Shown here piece by piece: positions 50,101 through 60,735 of a DNA stretch of 64,000 bases. Both the position numbers and the translations under genes were made by a program. Every line of letters begins with the position of its first letter. The stretch's first letter is position 1. Source of the stretch: Owenia fusiformis (Eukaryota > Annelida > Polychaeta > Sabellida > Oweniidae); assembly GCA_903813345.2 (NCBI GenBank), contig CAIIXF020000007.1, positions 17,905,564 to 17,969,563 on the forward strand. Direction: 5' to 3'. A model generated the notes under the pieces. That model was given only the letters and a program-made list of their open reading frames with translations, was not told the origin of the DNA and did no database searches.

Positions 50101-53100
50101 CATTGACAGTGGTCGTGCTAGGGTCTCAATCATTTCTTACTGCCAGGATGTATCATATTTTGTTTACCTTAAAGAGTACGTATTCATTATTTTCTTTTTT
50201 TATGTTTTATTAAGTTTAGATTTGAAAGTTTGAGATTTCTCCAGATATCTTGCATATATCATTCATATTGCAGAAGTTTTAATAAGTGTAAAATAATAAA
50301 ATATTACTATTTAGTTTAATATAGTACCATAACAGTGATGACTCATCTAATTTCGAAATTATATATTATATATATGTATATTTTTCATCGGTTTAAATGA
50401 GGTTTCCAACTTATATATTCCAACAATATATGTAAGATGTACACATCAGATTGCAGCAGATGCTCCATAAGTAATCAAGATATCTTCAAAGGACGATTCT
50501 CGGTTTGGAGAACAGTCTCCTGGGCTAATAATTGTTTTCATGAAAAATATAGAAATATTACCCAAATTAAATTATGAATATTCAAAAGAAGACATTTAAA
50601 TCTACAAGATGTAAAAATAACAAATTGGTCTGAAGCAGGGATAATGCTCATTTAGATTGATGAACTTCGTTCTCCAAACCGAGAATCGTCCTTTTGCAAA
50701 AGCCTTTAATAACCATTTCCATTCTCCAAATACTGTTTTGTCTTCATGTCATCGCATCATCCATTGCAGCTATTCTAGTCGTCTCGCTATAAGAGATATC
50801 ATATCTGACATGCCAACCGAAACCTCTGGGACACCTGACCTTGTAAACGTCTTGAACAAACTCAAAAGTGATGTGTTTAAACAGAGCAATGGTGATCGTT
50901 TTGGAACACACAATGTAGCAGTGTTTATTGCAAAGGGTGAGAACACGCAGGCCGCCAGTAGCATCGAGGCAGCCGCAGCAGACGTTCAAGCAGCTGGCAT
51001 AGAGATTTTCTCAGTTGCATTCGGAAGTTCTCTTGCTGAGACAAAGTTGGATCTTGTTGCATCAATACCAAAAGAAGTACATCAGTTTCAAGTGGAGAAG
51101 GCCAACAATCTGCCAACTATTGAGAGAGGTTTAGCTCGTACGGCTGCTTGTCCGAGTGGGTGTGAAGGAATTGCAGATATCACTTTTATTGTTGATAGGT
51201 CGGGTAGTATTGGTGTGGCCGATTTTGAAAAAATGAAAGCATTTCTTATTAGTATCGTAAATGATTTGGCTATTGATGGTGATAATAAAAACAAAATAGC
51301 AGTCATTACATACAGCGATACTGCAAGATTGGAGTTTGGATTGAGCAGTCATGGAAACCGAGACGCTGTGAAAGATGCAATTACAAACTTGCCATTTACA
51401 AGTGGAGCGACTCACACTGCGGACGCCTTACGTATGATGAATGAAGAAGTCTTTACACTCACTGCCGGTGATCGTCCTAAAGTACCAAACATTGGTGTTC
51501 TCATATCAGATGGTGTGTCCACTGTTAACGCTTGGAATACCCCAGTGGAGGCGCTTAAAGCCAAACAAGCAGGAATAGAAATATTTGCTCTTGGTATAGG
51601 ATCGGATTCTATTGAGAAGGAATTAAATGCAACTGCTAGTGATCCTGATGAGAAATATGTGTTTAGAGTGAGAGAAGGTATAGATGCATTGCCTTCTATC
51701 AAAGCCGCTCTTGTACAAGGGATCTGTAATTGTAAGTATACATTTGCCTAATACAGAATTCTATCAAAAAAATAGATAACATAACGTGAAGTTCATGAAT
51801 GTATAAATGATATCTAAATTAAGTCTTCAAAAGAGTTGTCTTTGAGACCCATTATTTAATGGCCAAGTGTCTTATATTTTCTACATTGCCACCTATTATG
51901 TCCTTCCATTGTAAACTTTGTCTTGTCTTTGTCTTTGGGATTATACTTTGGATTTTTACTGAGGTTCTATATAACTTTCTCTTGTAGATCTTGATAGCTG
52001 TGATCCAGACCCATGCCACGGCAAAGGGACGTGTGAGGACAACTTATACGGATATGAATGTACTTGCCAAGGAGAATCATCTGGAGACAGTTGTGACAAA
52101 AGTAAGAATATATAAGCACAAGTGCCAAAAGTTGTAATGGAACTTAGCAAGAAAAAGCAAACTCTAAGTATTTGACTAGAAAATTGACTCAGTAAGCTCT
52201 CTGGACAAAAAATCTCAAGAGTAATCATAAATGATACTTGCCTCACTAAATGATACAACCTATAGTCAAACAATAAGTATCAGCAGACCGGAGAACATTG
52301 CAACCGGTAAAACCCACAAACAAAACAAACGACACAAACACTCAATGTCCAATTATTTTCTTATGTATTTACAGCTTGTAACGTCCATAGCGATGTTGTG
52401 TTTCTGATGGATTCATCCGGCAGTATTGGTGCTGACAACTTCATCATAATGAAGAACTTCATCAAGGCTATCGTCAACGATCTTAATGTGGGCGCTGGTA
52501 TGTCTCGCATTGCGCTCATCAGCTTTGGTTCCGATGCTTTCATTCACTTTTCCTTGAGCGACTATGATACAAAGGCGGGTGTAATGCACGCTGTGGATAG
52601 AATACCATATACAGGTAAGCCCATGGTATACGACCCTACAATTGTTGGTTTGCAATTTGTAGACTTTAGAAGCCCAAAAATCAAAAAAGGAGCAATATAA
52701 ATCTTATAATTAACATCACTCTATTTCATCTTCTAATACAGGTGGCGCTACCAACATTGCCGACGCTATACAGCTAGCAAGATTTGGAGTCTTCAAAAAG
52801 CCTAGTGAAATTGGCAACAATCGAAAAATTGGTTCGTATTTAAGATCAAATATATGCATTTACTGTAGTAGATGAATTTGTGATACCGCATGGCACTTTA
52901 TCTAATGCCTGAGAGGGAGTACTCCAAGGAATAATGCAGGTTGTGGATCTTGTTTTCAGCAATCATGATCGGTGATGGGAGATCCACTGTTAACGTAAAG
53001 GACACCGTATTGCAAGCCCGACAGGCCAGAGATGAAGACATTCATATATTTGCAATAGGTAATGGTCTACTCTTGATTCAAGATCCTGGACTCCCTACAA

Positions 53101-55197
53101 ATCTTCTTCGACAACTGTTGTTGAAGAAGGGAAGTCTTGAAGCAAGACCAGTAATGGTCCTATTCCTAGTAATCACTCTCTGAAATAATCAATTAATTGA
53201 GAATACAATTCTCTTCTGCTTGGTGGAAAATCAGTTTACATTTAGTAACTTAAGATCAATTGTTCCATTCCTTACGCCTTGCTCATTTAAATTGTCTCCT
53301 ATTGTTTCATTTTATCAATGGTTGAGGCGTAGGACGTCGTTGTTTTCTTGTAGCTGGTCGTAGTTCTAAATATTTCCTGGTTGAATGTATTATTCTTATT
53401 CTGTCATTATCCTTTTTGCCATTCAGCATATTGCTATGTCTTTAATGACTACGTATATAAACATACATTTGCAATTTGATTATTACTATCCTAGGTATTG
53501 GTCAAGAACTGTTGATGTCTGAGTTAAGAGGTATTGCAAGCGATCCAGACGAAAAAAATATTTTCCAGGCTGATAACTTTGATATGCTCATGAACATCCG
53601 AACGATACTTGTTGACCCTGTATGTAATTGTAAGTACACGTCTTTCAATTTGATGCTTATAGTCAAACAAGTCCAGTTCCAAGGAGTTATACTGTACAGC
53701 TTAGATTTACACTAAGTCTTTTATTTTCTGTCCTGTTTTATGTGGTCTGCCAGCTGGGATGATATCAGAAATTGTAAAATGTAACATAATCACGTGTTTT
53801 TATTTAATAGATGTCGACGAGTGTAGCAGTTCACCATGTCAGAATAATGCAACCTGCGTGGATGGAGTAACTGGCTATCACTGTCAATGCAAACCTGGTT
53901 ATTCTGGATACCGATGTGAAAAACGTAGGTCAAGTATACCCAATTCAGTTTAAGGGTATTAAGATAGTATTGTGAAGACGGACGAAAGAATGGGTCCACG
54001 GTGTCCTTCATCGTTTTTATTTTTCAGATATTATTTCATTTTACCTAATATCAGCTGACACACTAGAGATAGGTGCAGATTCTTAATTGTCAAACCATTT
54101 ATAAGATACATCGATCTTCTAAGGATATTCTTCTCTCAATAGTAAAGACCGATCGAGGAGTCGGAAATTTTGCTTGCATTTGTCACTCTCACTTCCCTTA
54201 TCCTAAATGTAGCCCTTCGTATTCCAGAATGCGAAAAGAAGGTGGATGTGATGTTTGCTCTTGATAGTTCTGGTAGTTTGGGTGTGGACAACTTTTACAA
54301 ACAACTTTACTTTATGCAGGTATGCAAGTTAATACATTCCGGTTTTTGTCGATTCTGAAATTATGGACTTTACCACTGACGCTTGGAGAACTAAATATTT
54401 TTCACATATTCCATTTCCATCAAATATAGTACAGACACTGGTAAATATACACTGTCGTAAAGATGAAATTGGTTTATCTTTGCATTTCTTGATATGTAAA
54501 CATAGCATTTTGAATGTTCTACAGGACCTCACCAGCCAACTAGGCTATAATGGTGGAGAGGGAGTTCGAGTCGGCCTGTTGACCTTCTCGGATAGAGTCA
54601 CTAACGAGTTCTCATTCGATCGCTTCCTTGACAAAAACGCCATTTCCAACGCTATAGGCTCGATACCTTACGTAAATGGTAAGCAAATTATATATCATTT
54701 GTTTTGGCACTGTCCATTAATGAATATCGTTAGACTTATCAATGGGATATCAAAACAAATTGTTATATCGGTGGATAATTGCACAGTAACTCGGAACAAG
54801 CTTCAATGATTTTAATGTTTAGTAGTAATGTCACGTACATAATGTATAAATATGTATATCAATTTCAGGAGCAACGAATACACAACTTGCGTTTAAAGAA
54901 CTTCGTAAACAATTTGTTCTCAAAGGACGCGGTGACGCCGACAAAATTGGTATCCTTATCACAGATGGCATTCCCACTTGGAGTTTGAATCGAAACCAAG
55001 ACATAGTCGAGGCAAACATTACACGAACAGCTGGAATAAAAGTCATATCAGTAGGAATAGGAGATGCAATTGAGAAAAAAAGACTTGAAAAATATTCATC
55101 TGAACCTAAAAAAGACAATGTTTTCCAAGCAAAAGATTTTGATAGTCTAAGTATTTTAGTCAGTGCATTGGGAGAGAAGATCTGCAATGGTTTATAG
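41024..55197 (+). CDS. Secreted MAM-VWA(7)-EGF(2) mosaic extracellular protein (23 exons, ~1,597 aa)
   Basis: Coding exons: 41026-41116, 43053-43187, 44000-44188, 45010-45168, 45651-45977, 46234-46479, 46687-46919, 47054-47233, 47575-47728, 47995-48234, 49007-49161, 49623-49791, 49989-50175, 50770-51731, 51988-52101, 52375-52614, 52742-52831, 52960-53058, 53495-53629, 53811-53924, 54228-54319, 54525-54678, 54869-55197. All junctions are GT...AG with matching phase; the sum is 4,794 nt ending in TAG. Order: signal peptide (1-~28), MAM (~31-191), VWA1 (192-382), VWA2 (383-571), VWA3 (572-759), VWA4 (760-~940), VWA5 (~945-1142), EGF (1143-1180), VWA6 (1181-1368), EGF (1369-1406), VWA7 (1407-1597). 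Domain edges are phase 1, the mark of exon shuffling. With no membrane span it should be secreted. Matrilin- and collagen-VI-like VWA proteins, and some shell-matrix proteins, are the nearest functional analogues. AATAAA near 55849. Confidence 0.9.
42515..42924. mobile_element. TTAA-flanked inverted-repeat element, ~410 bp, in VWA gene intron 1
   Basis: Left end TTTAAGGTTCAGCTGGAAAG and right end, on the other strand, TTTAAGGTACAGCTGGAAAG; inverted similarity extends about 140 bp inward ('gtaacattt', 'cctgaaaa', 'gtatcattacattgtct'). TTAA is present at both edges, as expected for piggyBac or Kolobok targets. No coding capacity. Confidence 0.85.
43053..45168 (+). CDS. MAM domain of the VWA gene (three exons)
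   Basis: Exons 43053-43187, 44000-44188 and 45010-45168. Family hallmarks appear in order: [12 protein letters not shown] with W after it, then GPDSDHT in exon 2; [18 protein letters not shown] in exon 3; and IALDDISI at the end of exon 4. MAM domains mediate adhesion or oligomerisation. The usual Cys of the FWYHMYG region is not obvious here. Confidence 0.92.
45651..46479 (+). CDS. VWA domain 1, MIDAS intact
   Basis: Two exons. DSSGS follows the first strand, Thr is present in [10 protein letters not shown], and Asp in VITDGRSD, so all metal-ion-dependent adhesion site (MIDAS) parts are present. The second exon ends with the family's [12 protein letters not shown]...LPDIKGRL stretch and a Cys just before the splice. 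Confidence 0.92.
46687..47728 (+). CDS. VWA domain 2, MIDAS lost
   Basis: Three exons (46687-46919, 47054-47233, 47575-47728). The fold is clear ([43 protein letters not shown]), but the DxSxS motif is replaced by ERSVN and the TDG loop reads TKG. Metal-dependent ligand binding is therefore unlikely; a structural role is inferred. Confidence 0.88.
47995..49791 (+). CDS. VWA domain 3, MIDAS partly kept
   Basis: Three exons (47995-48234, 49007-49161, 49623-49791). DDSSS and LTDG are present, but the Thr-bearing loop reads [10 protein letters not shown] without the usual Thr. The first intron carries a full copy of MITE family M1 (48354-48747). Confidence 0.88.
48354..48747. mobile_element. MITE family M1, copy in a VWA gene intron, 394 bp
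   Basis: Same inverted ends (AAAGGACGATTCTCGG... and complement) and dimeric interior as the copy at 25836-26230, in inverse orientation. It lies in the intron between 48234 and 49007. Confidence 0.9.
49989..51731 (+). CDS. VWA domains 4 (MIDAS lost) and 5 (MIDAS intact)
   Basis: Exon 49989-50175 begins VWA4 ([12 protein letters not shown]: DxSxS lost). The 962-nt exon 50770-51731 holds the rest of VWA4 (loop IAKGENT, Asp lost) and, with no intron between, all of VWA5: [27 protein letters not shown], all MIDAS parts present. Every other VWA domain here is split over two to four exons. VWA5 keeps the coding pattern but lacks the internal introns. Confidence 0.92.
50488..50694. mobile_element. 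MITE family M1, short copy, 207 bp
   Basis: Same ends as the 394-395-bp copies but only one interior half. It starts like the first half of the 48354 copy and ends like its second half. It sits 75 bp upstream of the acceptor of the 962-nt VWA exon. Confidence 0.9.
51988..52101 (+). CDS. EGF-like module 1 of the VWA gene
   Basis: A 114-nt phase 1-1 exon with six Cys: [13 protein letters not shown] then YECTCQG and DSCDK. The last loop ([11 protein letters not shown]) is short and lacks the usual Gly-Tyr. Confidence 0.88.
52375..53629 (+). CDS. VWA domain 6, MIDAS intact
   Basis: Four exons (52375-52614, 52742-52831, 52960-53058, 53495-53629). [15 protein letters not shown] and MIGDGRS supply the metal-binding residues, and [15 protein letters not shown] marks the end. 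One intron more than in any other VWA here. Confidence 0.92.
53811..53924 (+). CDS. Calcium-binding-type EGF module 2 of the VWA gene
   Basis: A 114-nt phase 1-1 exon. DVDEC at the start, CQNNATC, then [14 protein letters not shown]. The DxDEC start and the aromatic residue before Cys4 fit calcium-binding EGF; the middle consensus D/N residue follows ATC as VDG. Confidence 0.92.
54228..55197 (+). CDS. VWA domain 7 and C-terminus, MIDAS intact
   Basis: Three exons (54228-54319, 54525-54678, 54869-55197). [14 protein letters not shown] and ITDGIPT are present. The frame ends EKICNGL-TAG just after the domain's closing Cys, so the protein stops with this domain and has no membrane anchor or collagen repeat. 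Confidence 0.92.
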
Positions 55198-56318
55198 CGG
55201 AATCACAGAGAGCAAACAAACATTACATGGCCTTGTTTTCTTCATTCCAAGATTCAAAAGATTGAATGAGAAGTCAACGTGTTCTATAAAGAGAAACAAC
55301 AAATGAGAAAGAATTTTTTGGAATCTAAATTGATTCCCCTCCATAATGAAATAGCTGTTTGACACTCGACGCATGCGCAGTCAATGCATGATGTCATGAC
55401 CCCCATTTCTCTGACTCCCATTTCTCAAAACTATTTATTTAAAGATTGTGGGCTTTTGGACGTAAAGCTAACTTGATTATTTTGTTTTGTTCTAGTGTTA
55501 TTGAGAATCTCTTCTTCATATCACCTACCTTATAATTCATACAATGTAAATCTACAAGTATTGTACATATCATTTTCAATCGCAAATCGCATAATACTCA
55601 ATCATGCAAAATAATGACCTAACACGCTTTTTCGTGTTAACGATGTATAATATGTATTTATAAAGCTGGCATGTGTCAGATCATTTTAAGTGTAAATACT
55701 TGAGTATGACCTAGTTATTTGCGGAATACATTTTCCTCAAAAACTTGGAACTTCCCACAGACCAATGTTATTTAAAGTCTATTCAACATTATTACTAAAT
55801 TGTACATAAATCTAAATCTTTTATTGGTGCTACATACTGATTAACTGAAATAAACTATAAACTATTTTAAATAGTTTATGTCAATGTGTAATCATCATAA
55901 TGTGAGAATAGTTTGGTAATATTTTTGGGGGGATAAAATAAACTATGTTCTAGTATTTAAGTACGACATTAATAATATTTATCTAAATCAAACATTTTTG
56001 TTATATATTTCTTATTTTGGAATAGCATATACTTTACCATAGTTTCATTAATATTCGTGTATTAAAGTCAATAAACAGACCAGACAAGTTTTGTTTTATA
56101 GTAAACGTACCGTTTTATACAATGACTTCCCACCATCAGTTTCCTTTCTATCAATTTTTGGATGATCAGGTCAATTTGTCCCATTGTCTTATCAAATATG
56201 CAATTATTACCTTGATGTTTCAAGTAAAGGATGACATAATAATTGTAATATTACAGTTTCCATATAGCTTTTGAAATATCGCTAAATCTCGTTTTCTTGA
56301 GATTTTAAGAGATTTGCA
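55198..56318. other. 3' flank of the VWA gene, no gene seen
   Basis: AT-rich. AATAAA at about 55849-55854 is the best polyadenylation candidate, about 650 bp after the stop codon. Confidence 0.5.
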
Positions 56319-56320
56319 TA

Positions 56321-57269
56321 CAGGGTGTCCAAAAAAACAGGACCGTAGGAAAGTTGAATAACTCGACCATATTTTACCTTGAAATTTCAGAATTATTTAG
56401 TTCATTCAATGTGAATATTGTTGTAAAAGTTTAATAATAATCTGCCAGTTGAGTCAAAACCTACAGTTCCTTACAAAACATGCCCCAAATGTGCACCTCT
56501 CCTCTCTATGCACAATTCAATCCGGCTAACAAAGTTGTTGATGATCTTCCTCCACACATATCTTTCTGAATGTACAAGTTTATTCCAAGAACGATTGAAA
56601 CTAGGGCTTACATCCTCCTGATGAAATGTTACGGCATTTATTGCATTCTGAACAATGCATTGCCTGGATGGCAATGAGGAAAATGGAATCATCAGTCCTT
56701 TTTGGTTCGAATGTGAATGGGGACGTGCTTTCACCATGAACACGGACCAGTAAGTTCTCGCTTAGTTTTGGAGGTCACTAAGCACCAGAAGGGAGATAAG
56801 TAGTGGTTTCAACAAGCCAATACCACCCTAACACTTCAAATGATATGCTGAAATGGTTTAGGCAATGCTTTGGTGGTCAGCTCATCAGTCGCAGAACGCA
56901 AACCATATGGGCAGCTCATTTGTCAGATCTAAATCCCCCAGATTTTTATCTTTGGGGATTTCTCAAAGCCAATGTGTATACTGACAGGCCCCTTGCAATC
57001 TTAAGAGGGCAATAACTACCCCAATATGTACCATCCACATTGATCTGTATCAGTTAGGGTCATTTACAAATTGGTTCACATGTATATAGAGAGGTGCCCA
57101 CTTTGAGCTTGTTTTGTAAAGTACTGTAGTTTTTGACACAATTGGCAGATTATCATCAAACTTCCAGAACAAAATTCATATTGAATGAACTAAATAAATT
57201 ACCAAGGCAAAATATGCAAAATTGACCGAATTATTCATTTTTCTTACGGTCCTGTTTTTGGACACCCTG
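56321..57269. mobile_element. Rearranged Tc1/mariner-type element with palindromic 3' ends
   Basis: Ends CAGGGTGTCCAAAAA and complement, TA on both sides, CAGGACCGTA following in both. On the plus strand 56840-57000 reads FGGQLISRRTQTIWAAHLSD then LNPPDFYLWGFLKANVY, the third-Asp region of a DDE transposase. On the minus strand 56743-56471 ends RIELCIERRGAHLGHVL, the C-terminal tail of the same kind of protein. The outer ~170 bp of the two sides are also inverted copies. Both ends thus derive from the transposon's 3' end and no functional transposase remains. Confidence 0.82.
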
Positions 57270-57719
57270 TATTAGACCTCTGATAACACACCTTTCCTTC
57301 TTTAAAATGGCATATTTGAATTCAATTAAATGTTTTCTCCTACGCTATTTATAAATTGGTGAAGTTATGATGGATTCAAAGTGCAAAAATGGATAAAAAA
57401 TGTTTAAATTCTCCCAAATAATAAGAATGGTAACCATTCTAATAGAAAAATAATACATTATATATTATAATAATACAATGTCATTATATATTTAAACTTT
57501 TTAGTTTTCCTGAAATAAAGTGTGCACTTAGGAGATTTGGGGAAAATAGACATGAAAGGAATGACATTAGCCAGAAATATTCTAAAATTGAAACAATTTT
57601 TGTTAGGCTGCTCGCTAGATCTGATTCTCTCTTTAAGGTCGGTTGAAGATTTAATATATATTTACGTTTTGGCTACAATTTAAAAAAAAACCATATGTGT
57701 ACGTTGTCAACTCGATGTA

Positions 57720-59681
57720 CAGGGTGATCCAGAAGTAACGTCAAAGACATTGTAATTTCAAAAGTATTCATCAGATCTTCATGAAATTTGGTATACATGT
57801 ACCCACAACATTTCTGAGTTACCATCTCAAAGATTGGAATTCAATCATTTCATTGGTTGAAATTATGGTTGCTATAGTAACCCGATATCGCGTAACCCGG
57901 GGCAAATTGAAGAGAAACCATAACGTTTTTGTGAATTTCTCTAATTTAAAAAGTCAGTAACATTTGAAAATGTTCATTGTTTGTTTTCTATGATTTTTAT
58001 ATTTGTTGCCATGGTAACAAATATGTAATAGTTGTGATGTCACAATAGGCATTCATAAAAAGCTTTCAATTTCTTTGAATTGCTTCCATCATCCATGACA
58101 AATACTAACATGACCAAGGACACTAACCCACCCAATTCAAGATGGCGCCAAGTCAGAGTAAAATAGAGCAAAGAACAAACATTAAGTTCTGTGTAAAGTT
58201 GGGGAAAGGTGTAAAAGAGACTATAAGACAGATAAAGAAGGCATATGGTAAAGCTGCCATTGCTGAGAGAAACATTTACAGGTGGTTTAACAAGTATTCC
58301 AGTGGATATGATGAAGTGGTAGACAAGCAGCGAGGAGGCAGGCCAGTGTCGTCATTCGATGATCAAACCATCAAAGCAATTGAAGCTGATGTTATGGACA
58401 ATAGGCAAATTTCTATCAGAGAATTGGCTGAAAAACACGATCTGAGCTATGGGACTGTGCAACGGATACTGACAAAGAACTGTCTGTTAAAGAAGGTGTC
58501 TGCTAAATGGGTGCCGCATGACTTGACACAGGAGCAGAAAGACCGGCGTGTTAAGGCTTCAAGGGACTTTCTTGCAAAATATCGGAGAGATGGAGATGAC
58601 TTTCTTAACAAGATCATTACGAGTGACGAATCATTGCTATCATTCTACATCCCAGAGACCACGCAACAAAGTTCATCGTGGAAACATGACAACTCCCCAA
58701 CACCAACCAAGCCTGAAATAGTACCAGGAATTCCACAAAAGAAACAAATGGTTGTGACATTCTTTGACATTAGAGGAATGGTGTTAACCCATTTTGTTCC
58801 CATTGGCCAGAGAATTAATGCCGTTTACATTGCAAAGGTAAGATATCATTTGTTCTAATAATACATCATACTGTGAATTTTATTTTTAAATTAAAGTATT
58901 TAAATGTTGTTCACTGTCAATATAATTATAACTCCATGGCCATGATTCAAATCCAAATCCAATCAATGAAACAACTGGTTTAACAACCATTAAACATTTG
59001 TTTTTCAGGTTCTGAAGCGTGATCTTCAACGTTCCCTGAGGAAAAAGCGTCCCGGACATCTGCAGCAGTTTATCTTGCATTGGGACAATGCCCCTACGCA
59101 CACTGCAATCCTGACCAGCAACACAGTCCAAACACTTGGATTTCAACAACTTGAACATGCCCCTTATTCACCTGATCTTGCCCCCAGTGACTTTTATTTG
59201 TATGGGGAACTAAAAAGAAACCTTAGTGGAAATAATTTTCAATCCTGTGAGGAATTGAAAAATGCCGTAGTACTAGCCCTACAAGGAATGAGTTCTAATG
59301 GATTTAATTCTGTGTTCAAGGAATGGGTATCCAGACATGAGAAATGTGTTGCAAATGGTGGCAATTATGTAGAATGAACTATTATTAGTAACTGTGCAAT
59401 AGTATGATTTATATTGTTGTGAAATAAAATGTTGAGGATATAACAATTTCAGATCTTGTTGATATTTTGAGATTACGCATTACACGTTAAGTAATTTGCC
59501 CCGGGTTACGCGATATCGGGTTACTATAGCAACCATAATTTCAACCAATGAAATGATTGAATTCCAATCTTTGAGATGGTAACTCAGAAATGTTGTGGGT
59601 ACATGTATACCAAATTTCATGAAGATCTGATGAATACTTTTGAAATTACAACATCTTTGACGTTACTTCTGGATCACCCTG
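57720..59681 (+). mobile_element. Apparently intact mariner element, 1,962 bp, ~190-bp terminal inverted repeats
   Basis: Terminal inverted repeats 57720-57910 and 59492-59681 start CAGGGTGATCCAGAAG and differ at only two positions by eye over about 190 bp. TA (within GTAC) flanks both sides. The interior codes for a complete transposase. Near-identical repeats and an unbroken frame indicate recent insertion. Confidence 0.93.
58142..59377 (+). CDS. Mariner transposase (D34D), with one intron, 354 aa
   Basis: Exons 58142-58837 and 59009-59377, joined across GT...AG (GCAAAG|GTAAGA ... tttttcag|GTTCTG) in phase 0. Residues 1-~60 form the first helix-turn-helix (HTH_48 type), followed by a GGRPVS linker and a second helix-turn-helix (ISIRELAEKHDLSYGTVQRIL). 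Catalytic Asp residues: ITSDES, HWDNAPTH and LAPSDFYLYGELK. There are 34 residues between the second and third Asp, the mariner D34D signature. Length is close to the usual ~345. No stop or frameshift is present if the intron is spliced. It cuts and pastes the element by binding the flanking inverted repeats in the nucleus. The ATG sits in AAGATGG. Confidence 0.93.
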
Positions 59682-60735
59682 TACATTGTCCCGTTGAACT
59701 TACATATCTCAATTCATACCCAATACAAAATATTTATCGAATTTTCTCTCAACCTAAATTGTGTAGTTTAGAAAACATATTCTCATGAAAATAATCGACT
59801 CTCTAAGACGACAGGGGAAAAATGATCGAAGGAAATGTGAAAAAATCAACATTTCCAACCGATCAATTTTTGTGGAGTGGTTTATTACGAAAAAAATCGA
59901 GCACTGCTCCTAAATATTTTAACATAATCAGAAAGCTAAGAGTCGTTCCAAGCAAATGCACACGAAATCAAACATATCATTTTATTCCTCAGATTCATTT
60001 TTAAAACCTACACCAAACCCACATCATAGTTTTCGCTTCAAATCAGTTAATAGTGACACCATACATCTTAAGTGTACGACGGTATATTTTGTCACTGTAC
60101 GTTGTCGATGGTTAGACGTGTGTACGTTAACGTGTAGTCTTATGACCCTACGAATAACTGTCCCCTCACAATGGGATTTTAAGGGACCAAATTACAACTA
60201 TTTTCCCGATATCTTTATACTCAATCTGGCAAGTAAATACTATGAATGGGAGGACTTATCCCTAGAGGACCATAATTCTAACGCTCACGTACAAGTTCTT
60301 TGAACTTCTATTATCCAGCTAGAAGTCTGTAATAACGGCTACTAACAACCATTGATCAATGAAGTCTCTATGTCATACTATATCGTATTATTCTGGTACC
60401 AGGAAATCATGGTTTTCGTATCATAATTTTGTTTGGAAAGGATTACCTCTAATCGCTGATCAATAATCCGCTTAGTGGATACAGGAGAATACCAGGTGGT
60501 ACCTTGGGGAAACAGGTACTGGACAATTTCATAAAGTGATATAGACACAACAATCAACAGTACTAAGTTGGTCCGAGTTCCTGGGACTTGATTATCAGTG
60601 CAATAGTCTTGAATTGTTAATGCGTTAATTGAAATTTGAAAGAGTTTATTAGGAATAATATCGAGTGATTTTATGTGTGAATAAGTCATTTTTGAACATT
60701 TTAATTATTTTTTCGTACTAAGAACAACTCAGATA
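59682..60735. other. Intergenic, with a dispersed repeat fragment
   Basis: No gene is seen. About 60010-60130 contains 'tattttgtcactgtacgttg' followed by 'tcgatggttag', repeated near 61810-61850 within the element described next. Confidence 0.5.

Noticed and set aside
50657-50769. Upstream extension of the 962-nt VWA exon starting [13 protein letters not shown]
   Set aside because: That part is read from the end of an M1 MITE; the same peptide appears at the MITE copy near 25870. A good acceptor at 50769 restores phase with the previous exon.
59956-60303. 115-codon frame upstream of the last membrane gene
   Set aside because: Part of it is a dispersed repeat also found near 61810; no splice path joins it in frame to 60736.
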